NCBI GenBank assembly: GCA_902363625.1
Contig: CABJAS010000004.1
Location: 265,701-329,700, forward strand
Source: Clostridiaceae bacterium
GTDB lineage: Bacteria > Bacillota_I > Bacilli_A > Erysipelotrichales > Coprobacillaceae
Length of the DNA: 64,000 nt
Direction of reading: 5' to 3'
The first letter of the stretch is position 1, and each line of letters begins with the position of its first letter. Position numbers and translations under genes: made by a program. The notes below the pieces were generated by a model, which made no database searches, was not told the DNA's origin, and was given only the letters and a program-made list of their open reading frames with translations. Positions 57,363-64,000 of the stretch are shown here, one piece after another.

Positions 57363-59615
57363 ATGAAAGTCATAGAAAAAGAAAATTATAAATTAATTTA
57401 TAACGAGGATGGTCCGACACTGGGAGTCGCTAAAGACAGTGATGTCCCGATTTTAGAAGTAGACGGTCTTTATTTTAAAAACTTATCAAGAAGCCACCAG
57501 TTAGAAAAATATGAAGACTGGCGACTGGATGTGAAGGAACGTGCTGAGGATTTAGCAAAGAGACTCTCGATCAAGCAGATCGCCGGATTAATGCTTTACA
57601 GTAGTCATCAGTTAATACCGGCTCAAGGTATGGCGCGATTTGGCGGAACTTATAACGGTCTTTCTTTTGATGAAGCAAATGTTGAGCCATGGAGCTTATC
57701 CGATCAGCAAAAAGAATTTATCGAAAAAGATGATGTGCGCCATATTTTAGTTATGCGCTATCAGAATAAAGAAGTGATGTCAAAATGGAATAATATCGTT
57801 CAGGCATTTGCTGAAAGTCAGCCTTTAGGCATACCGGTCAATAACAGCAGCGATCCACGTCATGGAACGATCAGTGATGCTGAATTTAATGGCGGAGCAA
57901 ACAGCGATATTTCAAAATGGCCGGATGGAATTGGTATGGCTGCTACTTTTGATCCTGAGTTAGTTAAAAAATATGGCAACGTTGTTTCCAAGGAATACCG
58001 TTCTTTAGGGTTGACAACAGCTCTGTTTCCCCAAATTGATTTAGCGACAGAACCGCGCTGGATGCGTTTTAACGGAACCTTTTCAGAGTCACCTGAATTA
58101 GCGACTGACATGGCAAGAGCATACTGTGATGGCTTGCAGACATCTTTTGGCGAAGCGGAAATCAAAGACGGATGGGGTTATGACAGTATCAATGCAATGG
58201 TAAAACATTTCCCTGGCGGTGCAACCGGTGAAGCCGGGCGAGATGCTCACTACTCTTATGGAAAATATGCGGTTCATCCGGGAAAAAATCTGGAGATGCA
58301 TCTAAAACCATTTGTTGAAGGGGCTTTTAAGTTAGAGGGGAAGACCAAAATGGCGTCTGCTGTAATGCCTTATTATACAATTTCTGCTGATTTAAAAGGT
58401 AAAGATCATGAGATGGTAGGAAATTCTTACAGTAAATACATTATTCAGGGGTTGCTTCGTGATCAGTTAAATTATGACGGGGTTGTTTGTACAGACTGGG
58501 GAATCACTAAAAACCAAGGAGAAACTGTTTATTCTTTTGGCGGAACTTGCTGGGGAGTTGAAGGACTAACCGAAGCGGAAAGACATTTGAAAATTATCTT
58601 AGCCGGAGCTGACCAGTTTGGTGGCAACAATGATGCCCAGCCGATTTTAGATGCCTATGAAATGGGATGCAAGGAGTTTGGTGAAGATTATATGCGTAAG
58701 CGTTTCGAATTATCCGCAAGGCGTTTATTAATGAATATCTTCCGATTAGGCTTATTTGAAAATCCTTATGTTGATATACAAGAGGCAAAAGAGACTGTAG
58801 GGAAAGAAGAATTTATGGCAGTCGGTTATGAAGCACAGTTAAGCTCCATCACTCTTCTTAAAAATAAAAATCATGTATTGCCGTTAAAAGCAAAAACAAA
58901 AGTGTATATTCCTAATCGTCATATTGAGTCTTATCGTACTTTCTTTAGCACGATGTCAGAACCGGAAGATATTGTGCCGGTAAAACAGGATTTGGTGAAT
59001 AAATATTTTGAATGGGTCGATACACCAGAGAAAGCAGATGCGGCGATTATTTTTATGGAAACACCGATTTGTGATTCTTACGATCCAAGAGATGTGGAAA
59101 ATGGCGGAAACGGCTATTTACCCATCAGTCTGCAATATCGTCCTTATACAGCAGTAAATGCAAGAAAAGAAAGTTTGGCAGGCGGTGATCCTTTAGAATC
59201 CTTTACCAACCGCAGCTACTATAATAAGACGAATACGACAGCAAATGAAACAGATTTAGATAATGTACTGAATATGAAGAAAATAATGAAGGATAAGCCT
59301 GTTATTGTGTGTATGAAATTAAAAAGACCAACCATAATGTCAGAATTTGAACCTTATGCTGATGCGATTATCGCAGAATACGGTGTTCAGAACCAAGCTA
59401 TCTTTGATATCTTATCAGGTAAAAGAATGCCAAGCGGATTATTGCCGCTCCAGATTCCAATGGATATGGATACCGTAGAAACACAGCTGGAAGATGTACC
59501 ATTCGATATGATTCCTTATGTAGATAGTGAAGGTCATTGCTATGACTTTGCATTTGGTATGGATTTTGATGGTGTGATCCAAGACGAAAGAGTAAAAAAA
59601 TATCGTTATAAATAA
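57363..59615 (+). CDS. Glycoside hydrolase family 3 protein (750 aa)
   Basis: A cytoplasmic GH3 enzyme (no signal peptide). N-terminal TIM-barrel with PDGIGMAATFDPELV, FPQIDLATEPRWMRFNGTF and VKHFPGGATGEAGRDAH (the conserved KHF). The nucleophile Asp378 is in VVCTDWGIT. The C-terminal half is the alpha/beta sandwich, which often provides the acid/base residue. GH3 includes beta-glucosidases, beta-xylosidases and N-acetylglucosaminidases; an intracellular form without a signal peptide suggests action on imported glycans. GGAGGGATAAAATG start. It ends in a terminator and has its own upstream TAAAAT -10-like box. Confidence 0.9.
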   Translation: MKVIEKENYKLIYNEDGPTLGVAKDSDVPILEVDGLYFKNLSRSHQLEKYEDWRLDVKERAEDLAKRLSIKQIAGLMLYSSHQLIPAQGMARFGGTYNGLSFDEANVEPWSLSDQQKEFIEKDDVRHILVMRYQNKEVMSKWNNIVQAFAESQPLGIPVNNSSDPRHGTISDAEFNGGANSDISKWPDGIGMAATFDPELVKKYGNVVSKEYRSLGLTTALFPQIDLATEPRWMRFNGTFSESPELATDMARAYCDGLQTSFGEAEIKDGWGYDSINAMVKHFPGGATGEAGRDAHYSYGKYAVHPGKNLEMHLKPFVEGAFKLEGKTKMASAVMPYYTISADLKGKDHEMVGNSYSKYIIQGLLRDQLNYDGVVCTDWGITKNQGETVYSFGGTCWGVEGLTEAERHLKIILAGADQFGGNNDAQPILDAYEMGCKEFGEDYMRKRFELSARRLLMNIFRLGLFENPYVDIQEAKETVGKEEFMAVGYEAQLSSITLLKNKNHVLPLKAKTKVYIPNRHIESYRTFFSTMSEPEDIVPVKQDLVNKYFEWVDTPEKADAAIIFMETPICDSYDPRDVENGGNGYLPISLQYRPYTAVNARKESLAGGDPLESFTNRSYYNKTNTTANETDLDNVLNMKKIMKDKPVIVCMKLKRPTIMSEFEPYADAIIAEYGVQNQAIFDILSGKRMPSGLLPLQIPMDMDTVETQLEDVPFDMIPYVDSEGHCYDFAFGMDFDGVIQDERVKKYRYK

Positions 59616-59621
59616 TAGAGT

Positions 59622-59656
59622 AAAGTACCGTTTGAATAAAATGCGGTACTTTTTTG
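59622..59656 (+). terminator. Terminator after GH3 gene
   Basis: AAAGTACCG-loop-CGGTACTTTTTT. Confidence 0.9.
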
Positions 59657-59700
59657 TATTGGGGTTGACTTTTAAACAAATAATGTTAATATATAGGTGT

Positions 59701-59740
59701 ACGATATATCGTTAAACGATATAAAGGAATACGATATAAT
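59701..59740. promoter_or_regulatory. PadR-type operator: three ACGATATA repeats every 15 bp, around the promoter
   Basis: ACGATATA begins at 59701, 59716 and 59731 exactly. The first two form a perfect inverted repeat TATATCGTT-A-AACGATATA (59705-59723), and the first alone is the palindrome ACGATATATCGT. TATAAT (59735-59740) is the -10 box inside the third copy; TTGACT at 59665-59670 may serve an upstream start. Probably the site for autoregulation by the PadR protein that follows. Confidence 0.7.
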
Positions 59741-59752
59741 AGGAGGGACAAA

Positions 59753-60070
59753 ATGAAAGCAAACACATTTACAGAACAAACCTATTTTATTCTCTTGGCA
59801 TTAGCCGCAGAGTCACTGCACGGGTACGGGATTATAAAAAAAGTAGAAGTATTAAGTGACGGACAGATTGTTTTAGCAGCTGGGACACTTTATGGCGTAT
59901 TGGAGAATTTAAAAAAGACCAATCTGATCGAACAAATGCAAAATCAAGAGGATACAAGACGGAAGATGTATCGCATTACAGAATTAGGAAAACAGACGTT
60001 ACTAAAAGAGTATACAAAATTACAGCAACGCTGTTTTATTTCCAAACAAATACTAGAAAAGGGAGAATGA
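59753..60070 (+). CDS. PadR family transcriptional regulator (105 aa)
   Basis: A short (subfamily-2-size) PadR winged-helix protein: QTYFILLALAAESLHGYGIIKKVE, AAGTLYGVLENLKKTNLIE (recognition helix and wing) and RRKMYRITELGKQTLL. PadR proteins are repressors relieved by small molecules or membrane stress and often autoregulate. The 40 bases before its Shine-Dalgarno AGGAGGG hold three phased ACGATATA elements. It ends four bases before the DUF2812 gene. The natural pairing is with a membrane protein whose level it senses or controls. Confidence 0.88.
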   Translation: MKANTFTEQTYFILLALAAESLHGYGIIKKVEVLSDGQIVLAAGTLYGVLENLKKTNLIEQMQNQEDTRRKMYRITELGKQTLLKEYTKLQQRCFISKQILEKGE

Positions 60071-60074
60071 TATT

Positions 60075-60623
60075 ATGTTAGCGATTAATTTATTACACAG
60101 TGCGGATTCAATAGAAAGATATTTAAATCGAAAATCAAAAAAAGGTTATCACCTTAAAACGATCGTTCCTTTTACCTTATTTCCACCGCTTTATTTTACT
60201 GTTTTCAATTTTAATAAAACAACAAATAAAGATCGTGTCTATCGTGTGGATTCCAGAAAACTAGAAAAAGATCAGGAAAAAGAATATTATCAAATCTTTG
60301 CCGATGATGGCTGGACATGTTTAGGTAATGGCAGTGTATCCGGTATTTCTGATGTGCATCATATCTTTTATTCTGATGATCCTAAGAAAAATAAGATTTA
60401 TTCAGACGAGGAATCAGTAAGACTAAGAGATAAAGATAATGCAGGGCGCGAATTACTAGGTGGGTTATTCCTCTTTGTTGTCTTTATCTGTTTAAATATT
60501 TTCTTTCCTATCCTAGCTGAGCATCCAAATACGCCAATCGGATTCCTGTCTCATAATTTTTATTTCATTGTAGCTATTGGGATTATTATTATCTCATTGT
60601 TTCGTTATTTCAAGAACCGATAA
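60075..60623 (+). CDS. DUF2812 membrane protein (182 aa)
   Basis: N-terminal DUF2812 domain (AINLLHSADSIERYLNRKSKKGYHLKTI; YRVDSRKLEKDQEKEYYQIFADDGWTCLGNG), followed by two membrane helices (about residues 130-147 and 157-175). DUF2812 genes commonly follow short PadR genes and the pair is thought to respond to envelope or drug stress; the molecular role is unknown. Gap of four bases from padR, GGGAGAA as ribosome site. A hairpin convergent with the PTS IIB gene ends it. Confidence 0.85.
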   Translation: MLAINLLHSADSIERYLNRKSKKGYHLKTIVPFTLFPPLYFTVFNFNKTTNKDRVYRVDSRKLEKDQEKEYYQIFADDGWTCLGNGSVSGISDVHHIFYSDDPKKNKIYSDEESVRLRDKDNAGRELLGGLFLFVVFICLNIFFPILAEHPNTPIGFLSHNFYFIVAIGIIIISLFRYFKNR

Positions 60624-60636
60624 TTTTACCAAGGTA

Positions 60637-60668
60637 TGAAAAAAGGTTACACGTGTGTGTAACCTTTA
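60637..60668. terminator. Bidirectional terminator between DUF2812 and PTS IIB genes
   Basis: AAGGTTACAC/GTGTAACCTT perfect stem, with a T run on the minus-strand side. Confidence 0.8.
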
Positions 60669-60674
60669 TAAGTA

Positions 60675-60989
60675 TTATTTGTAAAAGTCATTATAAAGAT
60701 TTACTGCTAGGTCTAACACTTTCTCCCCATCCATGCGACCATAATCTCTCATGTCGATCATTGAGATCGGACATTTTCCTTCACATTTTTTTTCTAATTC
60801 TTTTAATTTGTAACGAATTTGCGGACCAACTAATAATACATCGTAATTCCCCTCTTCAGCGTCAACTGATTTTTCGCTGACTGCCCAGATTTTTGCTTCA
60901 ATACCACGGTCCGCGGCACTTTTTTCCATTTTAGTTACAAGTAAGCTAGTAGACATCCCAGCAGCACAGCATAATAATACTCTCATCAT
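60675..60989 (-). CDS. PTS lactose/cellobiose-type IIB subunit (104 aa)
   Basis: A single-domain EIIB: phosphocysteine motif LLCCAAGMSTSLL (active Cys8), then the family core YDVLLVGPQIRYKL and SMIDMRDYGRMDGEKVL. It takes phosphate from IIA and passes it to the sugar at IIC. Genes for IIA and IIC are absent around it, so it must serve a transporter coded elsewhere. Minus-strand ATG behind AAGGAGGTG. The promoter holds a CcpA-like site. chbG lies upstream on the same strand with its own terminator, so it is a separate unit, but functionally both fit oligosaccharide (cellobiose or chitobiose) use. Confidence 0.88.
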   Translation of the reverse strand: MMRVLLCCAAGMSTSLLVTKMEKSAADRGIEAKIWAVSEKSVDAEEGNYDVLLVGPQIRYKLKELEKKCEGKCPISMIDMRDYGRMDGEKVLDLAVNLYNDFYK

Positions 60990-61014
60990 AATATAACACC
61001 TCCTTCATAAATTC

Positions 61015-61043
61015 ATTGTATACTATGGAAGCGCTTGTATCAA
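61015..61043 (-). promoter_or_regulatory. Promoter of PTS IIB gene with embedded cre-like site
   Basis: Minus strand: TTGATA (61043-61038), 17-bp spacer, TACAAT (61020-61015). Within the spacer, 61025-61038 reads TGGAAGCGCTTGTA on the plus strand, whose AAGCGCTT core matches the catabolite-responsive element. A CcpA block of the promoter is expected. Confidence 0.6.
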
Positions 61044-61114
61044 TTTTTTTCGATTTTGGAAAAAGAATTAAAAAATTTTATTAGATATCGTGCAAAAGTG
61101 GGTATACAAAATAA

Positions 61115-61146
61115 ATAAAAAAAACAGCGGGAAAACCCCAACTGTT
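61115..61146 (-). terminator. Terminator after chbG
   Basis: On the minus strand AACAG..GGG-loop-CCC.CTGTT followed by a long T run. Confidence 0.8.
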
Positions 61147-61157
61147 AATAAAAGTAC

Positions 61158-61895
61158 TTATCTTTTTTTAATATCTTTGAAGTTGATGAGTTCAATGTCA
61201 TGATCATGCAGCCATTGCTTAAATTCAGGACTGCGAATGAACTTCATTTCAAAGATTCGAGGAATGGCATAAGAGCTGTTGTTGTAGAGATGATCATCAA
61301 TAAAACCAGGGTGACACATCATTTCCTGAATGCCTTCTTTATTTAAATGGTCTTCGCAAAACTGAATGTAATCTTTAATCTCTCCGTTAAATCCTCTTAG
61401 CAAAGGGGCAAATTCATAATGATGCTGAATATCATCAGTTAAGCGCATTGGCAGATCGTACTCTTTAGCTAAACGAGCTGCTACCTCAATGTTTCCTGGT
61501 TCTAAGTGAGTATGGTGATGTGAATCGATATGTGTTGGCTTCTTACCGGCTAATTGGATAAATAATTCAATTTGAGCATGCCATTCTTCATATAACTCAT
61601 TAGGATCAACGATGGCTTTTTTATTCGGATACGTATTCAATTTCTTAAAATCTCCATTTTCATCAGTAAAGCTTTTCTTTCCTAATGTTAACGGTCTGCC
61701 GCACGTTAAAACAAGGTGAATACCCACTCCTAAGTTAGGGTATTGTTCCGCCATCTCTAAAGCTTTTGCAGCATAAGGCATATTGGTCATTAAAGTAGTT
61801 GAAGTTAACACACCTTCGCGATGACATTGAATGATTCCGCGTGTAACGCCTTCACACATCCCGAAATCATCTGCATTGATAATTAATTTTTTCAT
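61158..61895 (-). CDS. chbG: ChbG/YdjC family carbohydrate deacetylase
   Basis: A 245-residue member of the YdjC/ChbG family: LIINADDFGMCEGVTRGI (Asp-Asp pair for metal), GVGIHLVLTCGRPL, and THIDSHHHTHL (His ligands). E. coli ChbG deacetylates chitobiose-6-phosphate and related diacetyl sugars. A partner diacetyl sugar import system would be a PTS of the cellobiose type, as is the adjacent IIB gene. Minus-strand ATG with GGGAGG about 12 bases upstream, longer than usual. A TATAAT lies 37 bases upstream of the start. Confidence 0.88.
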   Translation of the reverse strand: MKKLIINADDFGMCEGVTRGIIQCHREGVLTSTTLMTNMPYAAKALEMAEQYPNLGVGIHLVLTCGRPLTLGKKSFTDENGDFKKLNTYPNKKAIVDPNELYEEWHAQIELFIQLAGKKPTHIDSHHHTHLEPGNIEVAARLAKEYDLPMRLTDDIQHHYEFAPLLRGFNGEIKDYIQFCEDHLNKEGIQEMMCHPGFIDDHLYNNSSYAIPRIFEMKFIRSPEFKQWLHDHDIELINFKDIKKR

Positions 61896-61984
61896 GATAG
61901 TATTGTCCTCCCAGATATCATATACAGATCTATTATAATGGGAATTGGTAAAAATAGCGGCAATGTTTTAATTTGCGTAAAAGA

Positions 61985-62014
61985 TTGTTTTTTTCTATTT
62001 AATTATGATAGAAT
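61985..62014 (+). promoter_or_regulatory. Promoter of rdgB-trmL unit
   Basis: TTGTTT, 18-bp spacer, TAGAAT, 24 bases before the start codon. Confidence 0.4.
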
Positions 62015-62038
62015 ATCTTAATACAAGAAGGTGACATA

Positions 62039-62626
62039 ATGAAAGAATTAATTATTGCAACAACCAATAATGGAAAAATGAAAGAAATGAGAACATTGTT
62101 AGCACCATTGAATATAGAAGTTAAATCCATATTAGATGAATTTAATGAAAATATTGAGATTGAAGAAAATGGGAAAACATTTAAAGAAAATGCTTTAATT
62201 AAAGCACAAACCATCGCTGATAGAACCGGAAAGGTAACATTGGCAGATGATTCCGGATTGGTAATTGATGCTTTGGATGGACAACCGGGAGTGGAATCTG
62301 CCCGTTTCTTAGGACATGATACAAGCTATACTATTAAAAATAATCATATTTTAGAGCTAATGAAAAATAAACAAGATCGCAGTGCCCGCTTTGTCTGTGC
62401 TATTGCTATCGTTATTCCTAATGAGAAACCGATTTTGTTTGAAGAAACATTTGAAGGCGAAATCGCAAAAGAGATTTTAGGTGAGAATGGTTTTGGTTAT
62501 GATCCAATCTTTTATTTTCCACCGTTGGACAAAACAAGTGCGGAAATGAGCATGGAAGAAAAAAATCAGTATTCACATCGGGCAAAAGCAGTGAAAAAAG
62601 CAATTGAAATTATAAAAAAGCTATAG
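62039..62626 (+). CDS. rdgB: XTP/dITP diphosphatase (HAM1/RdgB)
   Basis: A 195-residue Ham1-type NTPase that removes dITP, XTP and other non-canonical purine nucleotides. Signatures: ATTNNGKMKEMR at the start, VTLADDSGLVIDALDGQPGVESARF and GFGYDPIFYFP, SHRAKAV at the end. Shine-Dalgarno AAGGTGAC. trmL follows after nine bases and overlaps the third gene, so the three form a unit of nucleotide and tRNA quality control plus a membrane gene. Confidence 0.94.
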   Translation: MKELIIATTNNGKMKEMRTLLAPLNIEVKSILDEFNENIEIEENGKTFKENALIKAQTIADRTGKVTLADDSGLVIDALDGQPGVESARFLGHDTSYTIKNNHILELMKNKQDRSARFVCAIAIVIPNEKPILFEETFEGEIAKEILGENGFGYDPIFYFPPLDKTSAEMSMEEKNQYSHRAKAVKKAIEIIKKL

Positions 62627-62635
62627 GAGGCTATT

Positions 62636-63145
62636 ATGGCAAATCATATCGTACTTTATAATCCGGCAATTCCGCAGAATGCAGGCAATATTATGAGAAC
62701 TTGTGTGGCAACTAATACAACATTGCATATGATCAAACCATTGGGATTTGATTTGGACGACAAAAAGATGAAGCGTGCCGGGTTGGATTATGTTAAAGAT
62801 TTAAATATGCAGGTATATGAAAACTGGGAAGAATTTATACAAAAGAATAAAGGCTATTATTATTTTACGACGCGTTACAGTAAAAAAACATACAGTGACT
62901 TTGATATGGCTAAAACCGATCAGGATCATTATTTTATCTTTGGACATGAACATGATGGAATTCCTAAAGATGTATTAAAAGAACATTTAGAAGAATGCAT
63001 GCGTATTCCAATGAGTACCAAAACTCGCAGTCTTAATGTTTCCAACTGTGTTGCTTTAGTTATTTATGAAGCTCTGCGTCAGCAGGACTTTCCCGGATTA
63101 TCCTTAGTAGAAACCCAAAAAGGGGAAAACTTCTTATATGAATAA
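62636..63145 (+). CDS. trmL: tRNA (cytidine/uridine-34-2'-O)-methyltransferase
   Basis: A 169-residue SPOUT methyltransferase of the TrmL (YibK/CspR) type: IVLYNPAIPQNAGNIMRTC, LHMIKPLGFDL, FIFGHEHDGIP, RIPMSTKTRSLNVSNCVALVIYEALRQ (SAM-binding knot). It methylates the 2'-OH of the wobble base in certain tRNA-Leu. GGAGGCTATT as ribosome site. It overlaps the following membrane gene by eight bases. Confidence 0.94.
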   Translation: MANHIVLYNPAIPQNAGNIMRTCVATNTTLHMIKPLGFDLDDKKMKRAGLDYVKDLNMQVYENWEEFIQKNKGYYYFTTRYSKKTYSDFDMAKTDQDHYFIFGHEHDGIPKDVLKEHLEECMRIPMSTKTRSLNVSNCVALVIYEALRQQDFPGLSLVETQKGENFLYE

Positions 63146-63797
63146 GCTGAAACGTAATAATTGGATCTTTGCAGTCATTGCGATGATTACGATTATTACA
63201 CTCGCTATTGTGATTACTGTATTCTTTAAAGGGCTGTACTACTTCGATATTAGTTATTTAAAAATTAAGGAAGCTACTTTATTATCAGTTGAACAGATTA
63301 AGCAGAATTACGATGCTTTGATTCATTATCAGTCAATTTTTTACCAAGGACCATTGATCTTGCCTGACTTTACTATGTCAGAAAGTGGAATCAAGCATTT
63401 TGAAGAGGTAAAAAGAATCTTTGAAGTAATTCAGGTTATATGCGCTGTTGGTTTAGTAACCACCCTGCCGATTAGTATCAAACGATTTAAAGAACGAGAT
63501 TTTCTCTTTTTTAAATGGACTTCCATTTTAACTGTCGCTGTTCCAGCAGTCATCGGATTCTTAGCGAGCATAGATTTTTCAAAAGCATTTATTATCTTTC
63601 ATCAAATTGTTTTTAGAAATAATGATTGGATATTTGATGAACGTTATGATCCGGTTATTACGATTCTGCCGGAAAGCTTCTTTATGCATGCTTTTATAAT
63701 GATTGTAGTTATTGTATTAGGATTAAGTGCAGTGAGCTTTATTTTGTATCGTTACTTATTAAAAACATATGATAAAGGAAATGCTTCTATTAATTAG
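63138..63797 (+). CDS. TIGR01906-type integral membrane protein (219 aa)
   Basis: Four or five membrane helices in the layout of the TIGR01906/DUF1461 family: an N-terminal helix, extracellular segment with HFEEVKRIF, and the hallmark FIIFHQIVFRNNDWIFDERYDPVITILPESFF before the last helix. Function unknown; in streptococci related genes occur in the envelope set. It starts eight bases inside trmL with a weak ribosome site, so it is coupled. A hairpin overlapping its stop ends the unit. Confidence 0.85.
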   Translation: MNKLKRNNWIFAVIAMITIITLAIVITVFFKGLYYFDISYLKIKEATLLSVEQIKQNYDALIHYQSIFYQGPLILPDFTMSESGIKHFEEVKRIFEVIQVICAVGLVTTLPISIKRFKERDFLFFKWTSILTVAVPAVIGFLASIDFSKAFIIFHQIVFRNNDWIFDERYDPVITILPESFFMHAFIMIVVIVLGLSAVSFILYRYLLKTYDKGNASIN

Positions 63798-63808
63798 GAG
63801 CGTTTTTA
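63780..63808 (+). terminator. Terminator overlapping the end of the TIGR01906 gene
   Basis: AATGCTTCT-loop-AGGAGCGTT (with two G-T pairs) then TTTTT. Confidence 0.6.
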
Positions 63809-63916
63809 TTTGCTAAAAAATAGGAAGAATTGACAAGGATAAACAATGATGGACTAGATTCGATAAGGTGGATTCAAACAATTATTAAAAAAAATAAAAA
63901 AAGTAGAAAAAAAGAC

Positions 63917-63945
63917 TTGTCAAAGGAGAGAGGACGTGGTAATAT
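63917..63945 (+). promoter_or_regulatory. Strong promoter of an rRNA operon beyond the window
   Basis: TTGTCA, 17-bp spacer, TAATAT, preceded by A-rich tracts (about 63885-63914) like an UP element. 63809-63884 shows no gene. Confidence 0.6.
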
Positions 63946-64000
63946 AAACAGGCAGTCCAATCAAGGGCGGCGGAGACCATTGAAAACTGAACAGAACACG
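63946..64000 (+). other. Probable 16S rRNA operon leader (start of rrn transcript)
   Basis: The end of the window (63979-64000) has TTGAAAACTGAACA, a stretch commonly found just ahead of 16S (and in 16S-23S spacer) in Firmicute rRNA operons. With the strong promoter at 63917 it suggests that 16S rRNA begins shortly past base 64000. The gene itself is not in the window, so the call rests on the leader alone. Confidence 0.6.

Overview
This window comes from the chromosome of a low-GC, Gram-positive, apparently anaerobic member of the Bacillota. The best guess is a gut-type Erysipelotrichales or a close relative; this is inferred from gene content and low GC, with no marker-gene search. In support are Shine-Dalgarno-led genes nearly all on one strand, the Firmicute gene order (secA-prfB, ftsEX, ctp, uvrB, uvrA, hprK-lgt, trxB, rapZ-whiA), AddAB instead of RecBCD, a lipoteichoic acid synthase-like enzyme, an [FeFe]-hydrogenase/rubrerythrin protein for anaerobic life, and many short autonomous transcription units ended by intrinsic terminators. 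No insertion sequence, prophage, CRISPR array or tRNA gene was seen.

Layout. 1-7 kb: end of a MATE exporter, a metallo-beta-lactamase-fold hydrolase, a self-contained 47-codon coiled-coil gene, a family 1 glycosidase with a replaced acid/base residue, a hypothetical gene convergent with yaaA, a YejK-type nucleoid protein, a VOC protein and a YtaF-like membrane protein. 7-15 kb: addB-addA and a coiled-coil gene. 15-22 kb: SPL-type radical SAM enzyme, a hydrogenase-rubredoxin-rubrerythrin fusion, a CLC chloride transporter, comFA-comFC and a cold-shock gene. 22-43 kb: envelope and housekeeping core, with an NlpC/P60 cell-wall protein, secA-prfB, ftsE-ftsX followed by two tandem PcsB-like hydrolases, ctpA, uvrB-cca-uvrA, a small membrane protein, hprK-lgt and trxB. 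43-49 kb: YhfC-type protease, lipoproteins, rapZ-whiA-HTH, a C39 peptidase lipoprotein, an RpiR regulator and two-subunit fumarase. 50-60 kb: LTA synthase-like sulfatase, VanY-type carboxypeptidase, B12-binding radical SAM enzyme, a small membrane protein, a Cache-GGDEF-EAL protein and a GH3 glycosidase. 60-64 kb: PadR/DUF2812 pair with a repeated operator, a lone PTS IIB gene under a probable CcpA site, chbG, rdgB-trmL and a TIGR01906 membrane protein. The last 100 bases look like the promoter and leader of an rRNA operon lying just beyond the right edge.

How it works together. A large share of the window concerns the envelope: FtsEX probably gates the PcsB-like hydrolases, and CtpA, VanY, the NlpC/P60 and C39 proteins and the LTA synthase-like enzyme remodel wall and teichoic acid. 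A second theme is carbon control: HprK, a cre-like site in the IIB promoter, ChbG, GH1, GH3, an RpiR regulator and fumarase. The least conventional items are the hydrogenase fusion that retains an internal start signal, the Glu-to-Gln GH1 enzyme, the 47-residue perfect-heptad protein, the terminator that contains the next gene's Shine-Dalgarno, and the three-copy 15-bp-phased PadR operator. Start codons were adjusted where a Shine-Dalgarno sequence or a promoter -10 box argued against the longest reading frame.
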